64,000 nucleotides of DNA from an uncultured Eubacteriales bacterium (GTDB taxonomy: Bacteria > Bacillota > Clostridia > Lachnospirales > Lachnospiraceae). Location of the stretch: NCBI GenBank assembly GCA_900318405.1, contig ONKP01000004.1, positions 1 through 64,000 of the forward strand. Direction: 5' to 3'. Positions within the stretch are counted from its first letter, which is position 1. Each line of letters opens with the position of its first letter. The translations under genes were made by a program, and so were the position numbers. Under the pieces are notes generated by a model that was given only the letters and a program-made list of their open reading frames with translations, made no database searches and was not told the origin of the DNA. Positions 7,769 through 17,646 of the stretch are shown here, piece after piece.

Positions 7769-10700
7769 TTATCTCCCGGGAAGTCCTTTCTCCACTGCCT
7801 TCACGTTTTCTTCTCCGAACATCTGCCGCAGTGCATCAAAAATACCGATTTCGCTCTGCGTGTCTGCGCCCTTCGGCAATTTTCTGACCGCACGTTCCTT
7901 CTTCAGAAAGATGACGATCGTATCTCTGCCAGGATGCTGCGTCATCAGTTCCGCCAGCTGCTTCTGACCGTCAGCATCCGCCTCGTATGCCGCGAGGTCC
8001 GGATACTGGATCCACACCTCTCTCGGCACATCGGAAAAAGGAATGACATCCTCCAGGAAAAGTCTGGCGGCGCTTTCATCCTCCACCGATACCCGTCCGC
8101 GGATAAACACTCTCGCGTCCTCATTAAGCTTCGATCCGAACTTCTCAAAGCTCCTGGGAAAAACAATCACGTCGATCGTTCCGAGCAGATCTTCGAGCGT
8201 GACATAGGCCATGGCCTCCTTTTTCGCCGTGTAGCGGACCTGCTTCTCCGTGATCAGGCCGCCGACCACGACACGCGCATTGTCCTGCACATGCGGCCGG
8301 CCCGTATCCTCATCCTGGCGGAAATCCGTGGAAACCGCCGTCACGCATTTTTTCCACTTGTCCGCGTAGCGGCGGAGCGGATGCCCGCTGATATAGATGC
8401 CGAGTACCTCCTTTTCCATCGCGAGCTTCTCGTCATCCGGGAATTCGCCGACATCGGGCAGACGGATCTCAAAGGACTGCCGCTCTTTCGCCGGCATGAT
8501 GTCGAACAGGGACATCTGCCCCGCCATGTTGTCCTTCTTTTCCCGGCTGACCTGATCCATGAGGAGCCCGTATACCTGCATAAACTGCTTTCTCGTGCCG
8601 CCGAGGCCGTCGAGAGCACCTGCCTTGATGAAATTTTCCATGGTTCGCTTGTTCATGGACCGGCCGTTCAGCCGTTTGCAGAGATCCTGAATGCTGTGAA
8701 ATGCCCCGGCCCTGTCGCGCTCCAGAACAATATCATCCATGACCGGCTTTCCGACGCCCTTGATGGCCGTAAGGCCGAAGCGGATCTTCCCGTTCTCGAC
8801 GGAAAAAGCTGCGTAGCTCCGGTTGATGTCCGGCGGAAGGATCTCTATACCCATCTCACGGCACACATACATATACCGAGCGCACTTGTCCGGATTATCT
8901 ATGACGGACGTCAGCAGTGCCGCCATGAATTCCACCGGATAATAATAGCGGAGCCAGGCGGTCTGGAAAGAGACGACCGCATAGCAGGCCGCGTGCGATT
9001 TGTTAAAAGCATATCTGGCGAAGTCGATCATGGAGTCGTAGATCCGGTTGGCTGTTTTTTCATCGATGCCGTTATGCACACAGCCCGGAATGCCTCTCTC
9101 CGCGTTTCCGTACACGAAGGTCTGGCGCTCCTCTTCCATGACATGCATTTTTTTCTTGGACATCGCACGGCGGAGAATATCCGCGCCGCCGTAGGAATAA
9201 CCGGCCAGCGAGCGGACGATCTGCATGACCTGCTCCTGGTAGACAATGCATCCGTAGGTGGCCTTGAGGATCGGTTTCTCCTCAGGACATTCATAGTGCA
9301 CGAGGTCCGGATTATTTTTTCCCTTGATATAATCCGGGATAAAATCCATCGGACCCGGCCGGTAAAGCGCAACGCCGGCGATGATGTCCTCCAGCGTCTG
9401 CGGCTTCAACTCCTTCATAAAGCTCTTCATGCCGGAAGACTCGAGCTGGAAGACGCCCTCGCACTTACCCTCGCCGATCATCTTCATGACCTTCGGATCG
9501 TTATAATCGATGGCGGCGAGATCGATCTTCTGGCCGGTCCTCTTCTCAGCCATCTGCACGGCATCCTGGATCACCGTCAGCGTGCGCAGGCCCAGGAAGT
9601 CCATCTTCAGCAGACCGAGCTCTTCGAGCTCCGTCATGTTGTACTGCGTTGTCACGGTTCCATCTACGGCCGTCTGCAGCGGCACAAATTCATCAACCGG
9701 CTTGGAGGAGATGACGACGCCGGCCGCGTGCATGGAGGTGTGGCGTGGCAGTCCCTCCAGCTTCATGGCCATGTCGATCAGGTGATGCACTTCCTGATCT
9801 TCCTCATATCTCTTTTTCAGCTCACGGTTCTCTTCCAGAGCCCCTTTGATGGTGATGTTCAGCTCATTCGGGACCATCTTCGATATCTCGTTGCAGAGGG
9901 CATAAGGCAGATCCAGCGCACGGCCCACATCGCGGATGGCGTTTTTTGCCGCCATCGTTCCGAAGGTGACGATCTGTACGACACATTCCTTGCCGTACTT
10001 TCTCACTACATAGTCAATGACCTCCTGCCGCCGCTCATAGCCGAAATCCACGTCGATATCAGGCATGGAGACTCGCTCAGGATTCAGGAATCGCTCAAAC
10101 AGCAGGTCATAGCGGAGCGGATCCAGTTCAGTGATATTCATCGTATAGGAGACGATCGAGCCTGCGGCAGAGCCACGGCCCGGTCCGACCGGGATGCCCG
10201 CTTCCTTCGCGAAATGCACATAATCCCATACGATCAGAAAGTAATCCACGTAGCCCATGTGGTGTATGGTATTCAGTTCGTAGCGGAGACGTTCGCGGAT
10301 GACCGCCTGCTTCTGCGCGGCTGCATATTCTGCCTGCGTGTCAGCAGTTCCCGTTTTCCCCATTCCTGCTGTGCTGACTGCACTCGTCTTCTCCTGCTCA
10401 GCTAAACGGACAGTTTCCGTCGTCTCATGTTCATTCACACTGGCAGCTCCCGATTTCGCCAGCCCTGCGCCGCCGACATTTCCGTCTGTTTCCTCGTCCG
10501 GTGCCGGGTCCCCCGGGTCAAAGCCGTACAGCTTCTTTGTGCCTTCCCGGCAGAGATGCTTCAGGTAGGTCCACGAGGTATATCCCTCCGGCACCTCATA
10601 ATGCGGCAGCTTCAGCTCATGAAACTTAATCTCGACATTGCACCTGTCCGCGATTTTCTGCGTATTTTCCAGCGCTTCCGGCGCATAGGGAAAAAGCGCA

Positions 10701-11455
10701 GCCATCTCCTCTTCGGATTTCACATAGAACTGCCCGCCCTCATAGCGGAGCCGCTCCGTGTCGGATACTTTTTTCCCGGTCTGGATGCAGAGAAGGATAT
10801 CGTGCGCATCTGCATCCTCCGCCCGCGTATAGTGGCAGTCGTTGGTGCAGATAAGTTCAATCCCCGTCTCCCTGCTCATTCGGAGCAGCTGCGGATTCAC
10901 CATCTGCTGCTGCGGAATACCGTGATCCTGCAGCTCCAGGAAAAAATTACCATGGCCGAAGATCCGGTCGTAGCGAAGTGCGGCCTCTTTGGCCTTCTCA
11001 TACTGCTGGGCAGCAAGATTGACGGCGACCTCGCCGGCAAGGCAGGCCGACGAAGCGATAATGCCCTCATGATATTTTTCAAGAATATCCAGATCCACCC
11101 GTGGCTTGTAATAGAAACCCTCGGTGAAGCCCCTGGACACGATGCGGATCAGGTTGTTATAACCTGTCATGTTCTCAGCCAGGAGAATCAGATGGTAATA
11201 GCGCTCATCTCCGGCTGACCCGGATTTGTCAAACCGTGAGCCGGGAGCCACGTATACCTCGCAGCCGAGGATCGGTTTAATCCCCTGTGCCAGACATTCC
11301 TTATAAAACTGAATGCAGCCGTACATCACGCCGTGATCCGTGATGGCTGCCGCATTCATACCAAGCTCCTTCACCCGGGCCACATAGTCTTTGATCTTGT
11401 TGGACCCGTCGAGGAGCGAATATTCTGTATGTGTGTGAAGATGTACAAAGCTCAT
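7769..11455 (-). CDS. dnaE: DNA polymerase III subunit alpha (DnaE)
   Basis: Replicative polymerase subunit, 1228 residues. Domains in order: PHP domain starting FVHLHTHTEYSLLDG, polymerase palm with the catalytic PDIDVDF near residue 465 and RPGPMDFIPDYI, the helix-hairpin-helix/tandem region, then an OB fold (VVVGGLITEKQVRYTAKKEAMAYVTL). Length and architecture fit the DnaE1/DnaE3 type; Gram-positive PolC would be a separate gene. An insertion of about 70 residues rich in Ala, Gly, Thr and Glu (about 312-384; nt 10305-10520) lies between PHP and palm, where relatives have a short linker. Two methionine-poor, low-complexity blocks make it look like a tolerated linker expansion. GGGAGG lies about 13 nt before the ATG. 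Confidence 0.95.
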   Translation of the reverse strand: MSFVHLHTHTEYSLLDGSNKIKDYVARVKELGMNAAAITDHGVMYGCIQFYKECLAQGIKPILGCEVYVAPGSRFDKSGSAGDERYYHLILLAENMTGYNNLIRIVSRGFTEGFYYKPRVDLDILEKYHEGIIASSACLAGEVAVNLAAQQYEKAKEAALRYDRIFGHGNFFLELQDHGIPQQQMVNPQLLRMSRETGIELICTNDCHYTRAEDADAHDILLCIQTGKKVSDTERLRYEGGQFYVKSEEEMAALFPYAPEALENTQKIADRCNVEIKFHELKLPHYEVPEGYTSWTYLKHLCREGTKKLYGFDPGDPAPDEETDGNVGGAGLAKSGAASVNEHETTETVRLAEQEKTSAVSTAGMGKTGTADTQAEYAAAQKQAVIRERLRYELNTIHHMGYVDYFLIVWDYVHFAKEAGIPVGPGRGSAAGSIVSYTMNITELDPLRYDLLFERFLNPERVSMPDIDVDFGYERRQEVIDYVVRKYGKECVVQIVTFGTMAAKNAIRDVGRALDLPYALCNEISKMVPNELNITIKGALEENRELKKRYEEDQEVHHLIDMAMKLEGLPRHTSMHAAGVVISSKPVDEFVPLQTAVDGTVTTQYNMTELEELGLLKMDFLGLRTLTVIQDAVQMAEKRTGQKIDLAAIDYNDPKVMKMIGEGKCEGVFQLESSGMKSFMKELKPQTLEDIIAGVALYRPGPMDFIPDYIKGKNNPDLVHYECPEEKPILKATYGCIVYQEQVMQIVRSLAGYSYGGADILRRAMSKKKMHVMEEERQTFVYGNAERGIPGCVHNGIDEKTANRIYDSMIDFARYAFNKSHAACYAVVSFQTAWLRYYYPVEFMAALLTSVIDNPDKCARYMYVCREMGIEILPPDINRSYAAFSVENGKIRFGLTAIKGVGKPVMDDIVLERDRAGAFHSIQDLCKRLNGRSMNKRTMENFIKAGALDGLGGTRKQFMQVYGLLMDQVSREKKDNMAGQMSLFDIMPAKERQSFEIRLPDVGEFPDDEKLAMEKEVLGIYISGHPLRRYADKWKKCVTAVSTDFRQDEDTGRPHVQDNARVVVGGLITEKQVRYTAKKEAMAYVTLEDLLGTIDVIVFPRSFEKFGSKLNEDARVFIRGRVSVEDESAARLFLEDVIPFSDVPREVWIQYPDLAAYEADADGQKQLAELMTQHPGRDTIVIFLKKERAVRKLPKGADTQSEIGIFDALRQMFGEENVKAVEKGLPGR

Positions 11456-11526
11456 GAAGAAGAGATCTCCTCCCTGCGTTTCTGTTACGACTGCGGAGCT
11501 TTCGTGTGCTGAAAAAGCAAAGGTTG

Positions 11527-12378
11527 TCAGTCGGGTCGACTGATACGGATTCTGCCATCCGCTTTTTCCACGCGGTGTTCCTTCATCAGATGTCCGATGG
11601 CGCGTTTGAAGGCAGCCTTTGACAGGTGGAAGGTATCTTCGATCAGCTCCGGAGAAGCCTTGTCATCGAAGGGCAGCTCTCCTCCCCTGTTCTGAATCAC
11701 GGAGAGCACCGCCTCCGCATCGGTGTTGATCAGCTCATAAGATTTTTCCCTGGACGCCAGCGTGAGCTTTCCGTCAGGCAGAACGCGTGAGACACGGAAT
11801 TCCGCCCGCATGCCCGGCTGGTAGACCTGTCTGCCGCTGTTTTTGGGAAAAAGAGCCGAGTAGCAGTCATCCACAGCCACGAATGTGCCGAAATTTTTAC
11901 TCGTCTCATAGACGAGACCGTTCACGATACTGTCCTTCTCATAAGGGGAGTCCGTGCGGAGATAATGGTATACCTTCATGGTGGCACAGAGCCGGTTGCT
12001 CTTGTCGAGGTAAAGCGCGCAGAGCACACTGTCGCCGGCCTTTACCTTATACGTCTGCTCATGATATGGAAGCAGAAGATCCTTCTCAAGTCCCCAGTCG
12101 AGAAAGGCACCGACACGGTTCACATCTTTGACGGTGAGCAGTGCCGTTCCGCCGCCGATGGTCAGCGCCGGTTCACGGGTCGTGGCGATCATCCTGTCCT
12201 CTGAATCCCTGTAAACGAATACCTCCAGCGGATCACCGATTTCACATTCCTCCGGAAGCTCCTTCGCCGGAAGCAGCACCTGATGATCCCGGCTCGCTTT
12301 GGGATCGTCGGACAGATATGCCCCAAAATCCATGGTTTTCAATACTCTTAATGTCTGTTTCTTTCCAAGTTCCAGCAT
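11527..12378 (-). CDS. cvfB: S1-domain RNA-binding protein, CvfB/YitL family
   Basis: CvfB proteins are cytoplasmic RNA-binding proteins first noticed as virulence or gene-expression regulators in staphylococci. This one has three to four S1-like beta-barrels (KTMDFGAYL, VNRVGAFLDWGLEKDLLLPY, TSKNFGTFVAVDD) followed by a C-terminal winged helix (about 220-283) that ends RISRPD. The ATG at 12378 is preceded by AGGAGAGGAT and gives a family-like start LELGKKQ; an ATG 33 bases upstream has no well-placed site. It sits between dnaE and the thioesterase gene on the same strand with short gaps, so co-transcription is likely. Confidence 0.88.
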   Translation of the reverse strand: MLELGKKQTLRVLKTMDFGAYLSDDPKASRDHQVLLPAKELPEECEIGDPLEVFVYRDSEDRMIATTREPALTIGGGTALLTVKDVNRVGAFLDWGLEKDLLLPYHEQTYKVKAGDSVLCALYLDKSNRLCATMKVYHYLRTDSPYEKDSIVNGLVYETSKNFGTFVAVDDCYSALFPKNSGRQVYQPGMRAEFRVSRVLPDGKLTLASREKSYELINTDAEAVLSVIQNRGGELPFDDKASPELIEDTFHLSKAAFKRAIGHLMKEHRVEKADGRIRISRPD

Positions 12379-12420
12379 ATCCTCTCCTGCAGCGGGGCTG
12401 TTCCCTCTCATCCGCTCTTT

Positions 12421-13152
12421 TTATTCCTTTGTTTTTTCGCATGTCATCTCGCAGATAAAAAATACACTGCCGTCTTTCTGATCCGTGAATTTCACACAGA
12501 CCACGTTGCCATCCGTCTGCACCCAGGGCACAAGGATATCGCCCAGCAGTGCTGATTTTTTCCATTCCGCCCGCAGGGCATGCATCTCCCAGCCGGTCGG
12601 CAGATAATTTCTCGCCAGACGCACATACTGGGCGTTGTTCACATGACCGTTGGTGTCCAGATACTCCCATACAGCCGGGAAAGACATTTTTTCTTCCCAG
12701 GTTCCCTGGGGGCGCACCTTTCTCTTGCCGGTATCTACTGTCACATCAAGATCCGGATCCAGTCCGTAAGCTTCCTGCTCTCTGGGAATATTCATAGGCA
12801 CCTGATTCCTGAGATCCATGAATACCCACTCAGAACGCGCCGCCGCCAGGAGCTGTCCGTCTGATCCCGTGATTTCAAAGTAACGGTGTCCGACCGGACC
12901 GCGAAACTTTGTGGTCCACGTTGCCGTTGAGATCTCCTGATTGTAGGCCGGATAGGTCAGGATCTTCAGCTGCATGTCTGTGATCACCCACGCCTGCCCC
13001 AGCTGCCTGTTGCGCATCATGCCGATGCCGGAGTCCTCGCTGTGAAAAGTCGCGCAGTCCTGCAGATTATTCAGCAGTGCATAGGGGGTCATATGTCCGG
13101 TCTCGTCCACTTCGCTGAAGCGGACTCTCTCTCTGAAGAAGTATTTTCCCAT
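12421..13152 (-). CDS. Acyl-ACP thioesterase (FatA/B-like)
   Basis: Releases fatty acids from acyl carrier protein in the cytoplasm. The 243-residue product is a double hot-dog thioesterase: N-terminal unit beginning FFRERVRFSEVDETGHMT, and a C-terminal unit with the catalytic-type Asn/His segment LDTNGHVNNAQYVRLA (about 164-179). The length is normal for bacterial family members. ATG start with GGAGG nine bases upstream. It is the first gene after tRNA-Gln and its hairpin. Substrate chain length cannot be predicted. Confidence 0.9.
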   Translation of the reverse strand: MGKYFFRERVRFSEVDETGHMTPYALLNNLQDCATFHSEDSGIGMMRNRQLGQAWVITDMQLKILTYPAYNQEISTATWTTKFRGPVGHRYFEITGSDGQLLAAARSEWVFMDLRNQVPMNIPREQEAYGLDPDLDVTVDTGKRKVRPQGTWEEKMSFPAVWEYLDTNGHVNNAQYVRLARNYLPTGWEMHALRAEWKKSALLGDILVPWVQTDGNVVCVKFTDQKDGSVFFICEMTCEKTKE

Positions 13153-13170
13153 GGCGGCTTTCCTCCATAA

Positions 13171-13206
13171 CGAAAGGAGCGGTTACACATGAAGTGTAAC
13201 CGCTCC
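13171..13206 (-). terminator. Terminator hairpin after tRNA-Gln
   Basis: A perfect 13-bp stem (GGAGCGGTTACAC at 13176-13188, GTGTAACCGCTCC at 13194-13206) with a 5-nt loop begins eight bases after the tRNA. The T-run is short (TTTCGTT), so some readthrough into the thioesterase gene is possible. Confidence 0.75.
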
Positions 13207-13213
13207 CGAAGAG

Positions 13214-13285
13214 CTGGGCTACCTGGATTCGAACCAGGAAATGACGGAGTCAGAGTCCGTTGCCTTACCGTTTGGCGATAGCCCA
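13214..13285 (-). tRNA. tRNA-Gln (anticodon CUG)
   Basis: A 72-nt cloverleaf on the minus strand: acceptor TGGGCTA/TAGCCCA with discriminator G, D-arm around GCCAAACGGTAAGGC, anticodon stem ACGGA/TCCGT with loop CTCTGAC (anticodon CTG), and T-arm CCTGG-TTCGAAT-CCAGG. The CCA end is not encoded. The TGGG start is typical of glutamine tRNAs. A minor CAG-reading species is expected beside a UUG isoacceptor elsewhere. Confidence 0.97.
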
Positions 13286-13427
13286 ATTCGTAACAACATG
13301 TGCTATTATAGTTTATGCTTTTTAAAAATGCAAGATGTTTTTTTTATTTTTTAAATTTTTGTTATTATGATCTTCTGTCTGTCCGCGTAAGTGTTTCCGG
13401 CTGCACAACTGCTTCATGATCCGCTGA

Positions 13428-14303
13428 TCAGTCAGACACATGCCCGGATTTGTTCTCCTTTGGCTGGCGAAACAGCACCACCAGGCCGGCCACTGCCACT
13501 GCCCCCTCTGCCACTGGCAGCAGGAAACTGTACGTCGATGGATCCAGCGTCTCCACCCGAAATCCATATGCCAGAACGATCGTCCAGAGGTTCAGTGCCG
13601 CATGCGCTGCCACGCAGACTTTCAGATTTCTGCTCTTCTCATAGATCGCGCAGACCAGAAGTCCGAGGAAAAACGCATAAATAAACTGGATCATGTTGCC
13701 ATGATACAGTCCGAAAAGCAGGGAAGAAACCAGAGCACCCACGCGCGAGCCGGCGTAGACCCTGATCCGGCGATAGATCAGACCGCGGAAAACAATTTCC
13801 TCGCAAAGAGGTCCCAGGACAACGACGGAGAGAATCAGCAGCACAATATTCTGATCCGCAAAGGACGTATTGTAAGCGGTTCCGTAACGGGTAAAAATAT
13901 GGCTCAGCCCCGTATAACCGATCACACAGCTCACGACGCTGCCCCAGCACACCGTTGTCACGACCGCGAGTACATATTCTCCCGCCTTCCATATCTTTTC
14001 GTCGTGTCCGAAACGCATATTGTCGAAGCGCATATACCGACGCATCATGATCAGCGTCAGCACGTAAAAAACAATGGTGCTGATGATAGACGCCGAGGGT
14101 ACAGCATCCGTCACGCGGTCCGGATCATATACGCCGGTCACAAGGCCCGCCATCAGGATCACAATAACATCAGCCAGGATCAGCAGAAGGATCGTGATGA
14201 TAAACGGCGTGATGATATCGCGGATTTTCTGACCCGTCGTGAGGACAGTCTGCGTATTATTTTTTTGCTGATCCGTCTGCTTCAGACGCTTCCTCTGTTT
14301 CAT
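13428..14303 (-). CDS. CPBP-family intramembrane metalloprotease
   Basis: Integral membrane protein of the CAAX-protease/bacteriocin-processing (Abi) family, about 290 residues with roughly seven to eight hydrophobic segments after a basic N-terminus. The catalytic motif EEIVFRG is followed by a His in LFGLYHGN and a C-terminal AHAALN, all as expected. Such proteins cleave membrane substrates or give bacteriocin immunity; the substrate here is unknown. The open frame begins at a GTG (14324), but the ATG at 14303 has GGGAG upstream and is preferred. It follows a HAD phosphatase gene almost without gap. Confidence 0.88.
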   Translation of the reverse strand: MKQRKRLKQTDQQKNNTQTVLTTGQKIRDIITPFIITILLLILADVIVILMAGLVTGVYDPDRVTDAVPSASIISTIVFYVLTLIMMRRYMRFDNMRFGHDEKIWKAGEYVLAVVTTVCWGSVVSCVIGYTGLSHIFTRYGTAYNTSFADQNIVLLILSVVVLGPLCEEIVFRGLIYRRIRVYAGSRVGALVSSLLFGLYHGNMIQFIYAFFLGLLVCAIYEKSRNLKVCVAAHAALNLWTIVLAYGFRVETLDPSTYSFLLPVAEGAVAVAGLVVLFRQPKENKSGHVSD

Positions 14304-14325
14304 GCGTATGTACACTCCCGGCACA

Positions 14326-14979
14326 TTAACAGCTTAGCAGCATCCGCCTTAGTTCCGGCACATCGGCGGCAATGGCATCAGCCCCTGCCGCTTCAAATTC
14401 CTCCCGTGTTCCGTAGCCATACAGGACACCGCTCGCACGCACACCCGCCTGATGTGCACCGATGATATCGTATTCGCGGTCACCGACCATGACGGCATCC
14501 GCTTTGTGTGCATCGAAGCCCAGTGTTTCCAGCACATGTCCGATCAGGTGTGCCTTATCTGTCTTTGTCTCGTCCATATCCGCAGCGCTGATCACATCGA
14601 AGATTTCCGTCATGCCGAAGTGATCAAGGATCTGACCGGTAAAATAGGCCGGCTTTGATGTGGCAACCGCAAGCAGCCATCCCGCTGCCTTCAGATCATG
14701 CAACAGCTCAGGTATGCCCGGATATACGACATTTTCAAATTTCCCTGTATCATCATAGCGCTCGCGGAAAAAATCCACGGCCCTGTCCGCCTCATCTGCG
14801 GTCATCGGTCCTGTCTTCATAAACTGCGAATTGAGCGGCGGTCCGATGAAGGAACGCAGGGTTTCTTCCGACTGTTCGGGCCATCCCATCTGCAGGAATG
14901 CATGATTTACGCATTTCATGATACCCGGTCCGCTGTCCGATAACGTGCCGTCGAGATCAAAAATCGCAAGCTTTGCCAT
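14326..14979 (-). CDS. HAD-superfamily phosphatase, phosphoglycolate phosphatase-like
   Basis: A 217-residue soluble hydrolase with the HAD nucleophile motif DLDGT (Asp8, Asp10), a helical cap domain (about 16-80), the motif II region VATSKP, and motif IV VGDREYDIIGA. It resembles PpaX/Gph-type enzymes that remove phosphate from phosphoglycolate or pyrophosphate, but the substrate is not fixed by sequence. ATG start with a GGGG-type site. Coupled to the CPBP protease gene downstream. Confidence 0.88.
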   Translation of the reverse strand: MAKLAIFDLDGTLSDSGPGIMKCVNHAFLQMGWPEQSEETLRSFIGPPLNSQFMKTGPMTADEADRAVDFFRERYDDTGKFENVVYPGIPELLHDLKAAGWLLAVATSKPAYFTGQILDHFGMTEIFDVISAADMDETKTDKAHLIGHVLETLGFDAHKADAVMVGDREYDIIGAHQAGVRASGVLYGYGTREEFEAAGADAIAADVPELRRMLLSC

Positions 14980-15127
14980 GCATTTACCCCGTTCTTTCCC
15001 GTCTCAGCCTGTCTGTCAACACAATACATGCATTTTCCAGTTTTCAGGACAACTTGCACCATCTGTCCGCGCAGTTGACGAAATCTGAGAATTTATGAAG
15101 TATTTTATTCATTGAATGTACCTGAGC

Positions 15128-16894
15128 TTACATACGATCAGGTGCCGAGAAGCCCAGCACATCGATCGCGTCCTCCAGCACATTTTTTACCAGACGGATC
15201 AGGCTGATCCATGATTTTTTCCGTGCCTCATCCTCTTCTGCGAGAATCTTCGTCTCATGATAGAAGCTGTTAAAGTCGTTGGCGAGCTCGTAAATGTAGG
15301 CGCAGAGTCTGTGCGGAGCATAATTCTCCCACGCTTCCTCCAGAGCCTCATTGTAGCGCGCCGTCTGCAGCATCAGCTTCTTCTCCGGATCACCGGCAGG
15401 TGCCAGAATCGCACCGTCAGTTGCGGAAGCGCCCTGCTCCTCGTAGCGGCTGAGGATGGACTTGATACGCACGATCGTATACAGAATGTACGGGCCGGTA
15501 TTTCCCTCAAAAGAGGTAAATCTGTCCACATCAAAAATATAGTCCTTCGAAGCCTGGTTGGAGAGATCGCCGTACTTGAGTGCCGAAAGCCCAACAACTT
15601 CTGCCGTCTCCCCCGCGTCCTTATCGCGCACGCTCCTGTTCTCGACGATCTTCTTGTACATCTCATCGTCGATATCACGGATCAGATTTTCCAGGCGCAT
15701 AACGCCGCCCTCACGGGTCTTGAAGGGCTTGCCGTCTTTCCCGTTCATCGTACCGAATCCAACAAAGGTAAACTTCGTATCCGGGCCGACCAGTCCGCAT
15801 TTTCTCGCGCAACGGAAGGTCTGGATGAAGTGCATCTCCTGCCGCTTGTCAACGACGTAGATGATCTCGTCCGGATGATAATCCTCTTCCCTCTGCACGA
15901 TCGTCGCCAGATCCGTTGTGGTGTAAAGAGATGCGCCGTCCGACTTCAGGATCATGCACGGCGGCACCTCCTTCTGGTCGGTCGGTTCAGCGACGTCTAC
16001 GATCAGAGCGCCCTGATCCATGTAGGCGTAGCCGTCATTTTTCATCTTCTCCACCATCGGTGCGATATACGGCTGTGCGTCAGATTCTCCCTTCCAGAGG
16101 TCAAAATGAACGTCCAGCTTCTCATAATTTTTCTTCAGATCGGTGACGGAAACCTGCATGATATGCTTCCAGAGCGCCATATAGCCGCGGCGTCCTCTCT
16201 GGAGCTCCGCTGTGGCCTCCAGTGCCTTTTCCTTATAGGCGGGATCTTCTTTGGACTTGCCGCTCGCGCAGGGATAGATCTCCTCCAGTTCACTGATGGT
16301 GAACGGCGCCTCCGCCGGATATTCTCCCGTATAGCTCTCATCAAAGTACGGGAGATCCGGTTTTCTCTCCTGAAGTTCCGTGATGATAAGACCCATCTGC
16401 AGACCCCAGTCTCCCAGATGCACATCACCGATCACCCTGTTGCCAAGTCTCCGTCCCATTCGCTTAATCGACTCACCGATCACGGCCGAGCGCAGATGGC
16501 CTACGTGAAGCGGCTTCGCCACATTCGGTCCGCCATAATCGATAATGATGGTCTTCGGCTGCTCCGTCTTCGTCACGGAGAGATCATCATCCGTCCGCAT
16601 CTCATCCAGATAGGCAGACACTTTTGCCGGATTTAAGGTAATATTGATGAAGCCGGGTTTTACTGCCTCGACAGAGGCAAAAATATCCGCCTTCTTCATT
16701 TCATCAACTACAGCTTCAGCGATCATGATCGGCGCTTTGTGATACTGCTTTGCGCCTGCCATCGCACCATTACACTGATACTCGCACAGATCCGGGCGGT
16801 TGGAGACAGAGACATGGCCGAGCTTCCGGTCATATCCCGCTTTCTCAAAGGCATCCTCCGTTGTCCGTGTGATCACATCAATCAGTTTTTCCAT
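15128..16894 (-). CDS. argS: Arginyl-tRNA synthetase
   Basis: Class I synthetase that charges tRNA-Arg. The 588-residue protein shows an N-terminal Add1 domain, the HIGH-type signature PLHVGHLRS (HVGH at 130-133), the catalytic insert, and the C-terminal anticodon-binding DALR domain with NDFNSFYHE. A canonical KMSK is not obvious, as in many ArgS; KTREGGVMRLENL lies at the expected place. ATG with GAGGG eight bases upstream. It is separated by about 90 bases from the CBS gene, which ends at 16983. Confidence 0.95.
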   Translation of the reverse strand: MEKLIDVITRTTEDAFEKAGYDRKLGHVSVSNRPDLCEYQCNGAMAGAKQYHKAPIMIAEAVVDEMKKADIFASVEAVKPGFINITLNPAKVSAYLDEMRTDDDLSVTKTEQPKTIIIDYGGPNVAKPLHVGHLRSAVIGESIKRMGRRLGNRVIGDVHLGDWGLQMGLIITELQERKPDLPYFDESYTGEYPAEAPFTISELEEIYPCASGKSKEDPAYKEKALEATAELQRGRRGYMALWKHIMQVSVTDLKKNYEKLDVHFDLWKGESDAQPYIAPMVEKMKNDGYAYMDQGALIVDVAEPTDQKEVPPCMILKSDGASLYTTTDLATIVQREEDYHPDEIIYVVDKRQEMHFIQTFRCARKCGLVGPDTKFTFVGFGTMNGKDGKPFKTREGGVMRLENLIRDIDDEMYKKIVENRSVRDKDAGETAEVVGLSALKYGDLSNQASKDYIFDVDRFTSFEGNTGPYILYTIVRIKSILSRYEEQGASATDGAILAPAGDPEKKLMLQTARYNEALEEAWENYAPHRLCAYIYELANDFNSFYHETKILAEEDEARKKSWISLIRLVKNVLEDAIDVLGFSAPDRM

Positions 16895-16982
16895 TATCAG
16901 TCCCTCATATAATTTTTAAATGTACGAATACAGATACTTCAAACCCGCAATAAACATCCATATCATATATGATGCTGCAGTA

Positions 16983-17399
16983 CTACATCTGCTCGGTTTT
17001 CCGATATGTGTCGAGCATGTACTGAATGAGCGCCTTACGGGTGATGATCCCGATAAACACACCATTATCATCGACAACCGGTACAAAATTCTGTTGCGTT
17101 GCCGTCTGCAGCAGATCATCCATCTCACAGTTGATGTTTACCGGATCCACTCTCCAGCGCCGGTTGACCGATGTGATTGGAATCTCCTCGGCATTCTTCA
17201 ATGTAAGGTCGAAATCCTCCTTGATCTTTCGGAGAATATCGCCTTCCGTTACGGTTCCTATGTATCTCCCTTTGCTGTCAAGCAGAGGGACAGCTGTGTA
17301 CCTGTGATACTCAATCTTCTCCAGTGCTCCGCGAAGGGTGTCATTGCTTTCCAGATAGGCAACATCCTTCTTCGGAGTCAGAAAAAATAATATGTTCAT
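16983..17399 (-). CDS. Tandem CBS-domain protein
   Basis: A 138-residue stand-alone CBS pair (about 10-62 and 78-135) with no other domain. Such proteins bind adenine nucleotides, including AMP, ATP or cyclic-di-AMP, and act as sensors. The start MNILFFLTPKKDVAYL is typical of the family in clostridia and has AAGGGG upstream; the open frame extends 26 codons further but without family-like sequence. Divergent from the LUD gene; the partner it controls is not evident. Confidence 0.88.
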   Translation of the reverse strand: MNILFFLTPKKDVAYLESNDTLRGALEKIEYHRYTAVPLLDSKGRYIGTVTEGDILRKIKEDFDLTLKNAEEIPITSVNRRWRVDPVNINCEMDDLLQTATQQNFVPVVDDNGVFIGIITRKALIQYMLDTYRKTEQM

Positions 17400-17646
17400 T
17401 ATCGTAAACCCCTTGTTCTTTGCTGCAGCTGTTTGCGGTCTTTTCCAGCGCTTCTGAACCATACTGCATTTAGCCATCCATCAAATTCGAATACGTCGGG
17501 CATGGCTTAATATCAGATGATTCCGCGAATATACAACCGCCTGTTCCAGTATAAAGGAATCGCAGGGGTTATGCAAGAAAGCACAACCACCGTAGGGCTA
17601 TAATATGCTATGATATTACACAGGTTGTGACAATCAGAAAAACATC

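Noticed and set aside
7934..10405. 823-codon plus-strand frame opposite dnaE
   Set aside because: Its product has no recognisable motif and shadows the third codon positions of dnaE, which is complete with all polymerase motifs.
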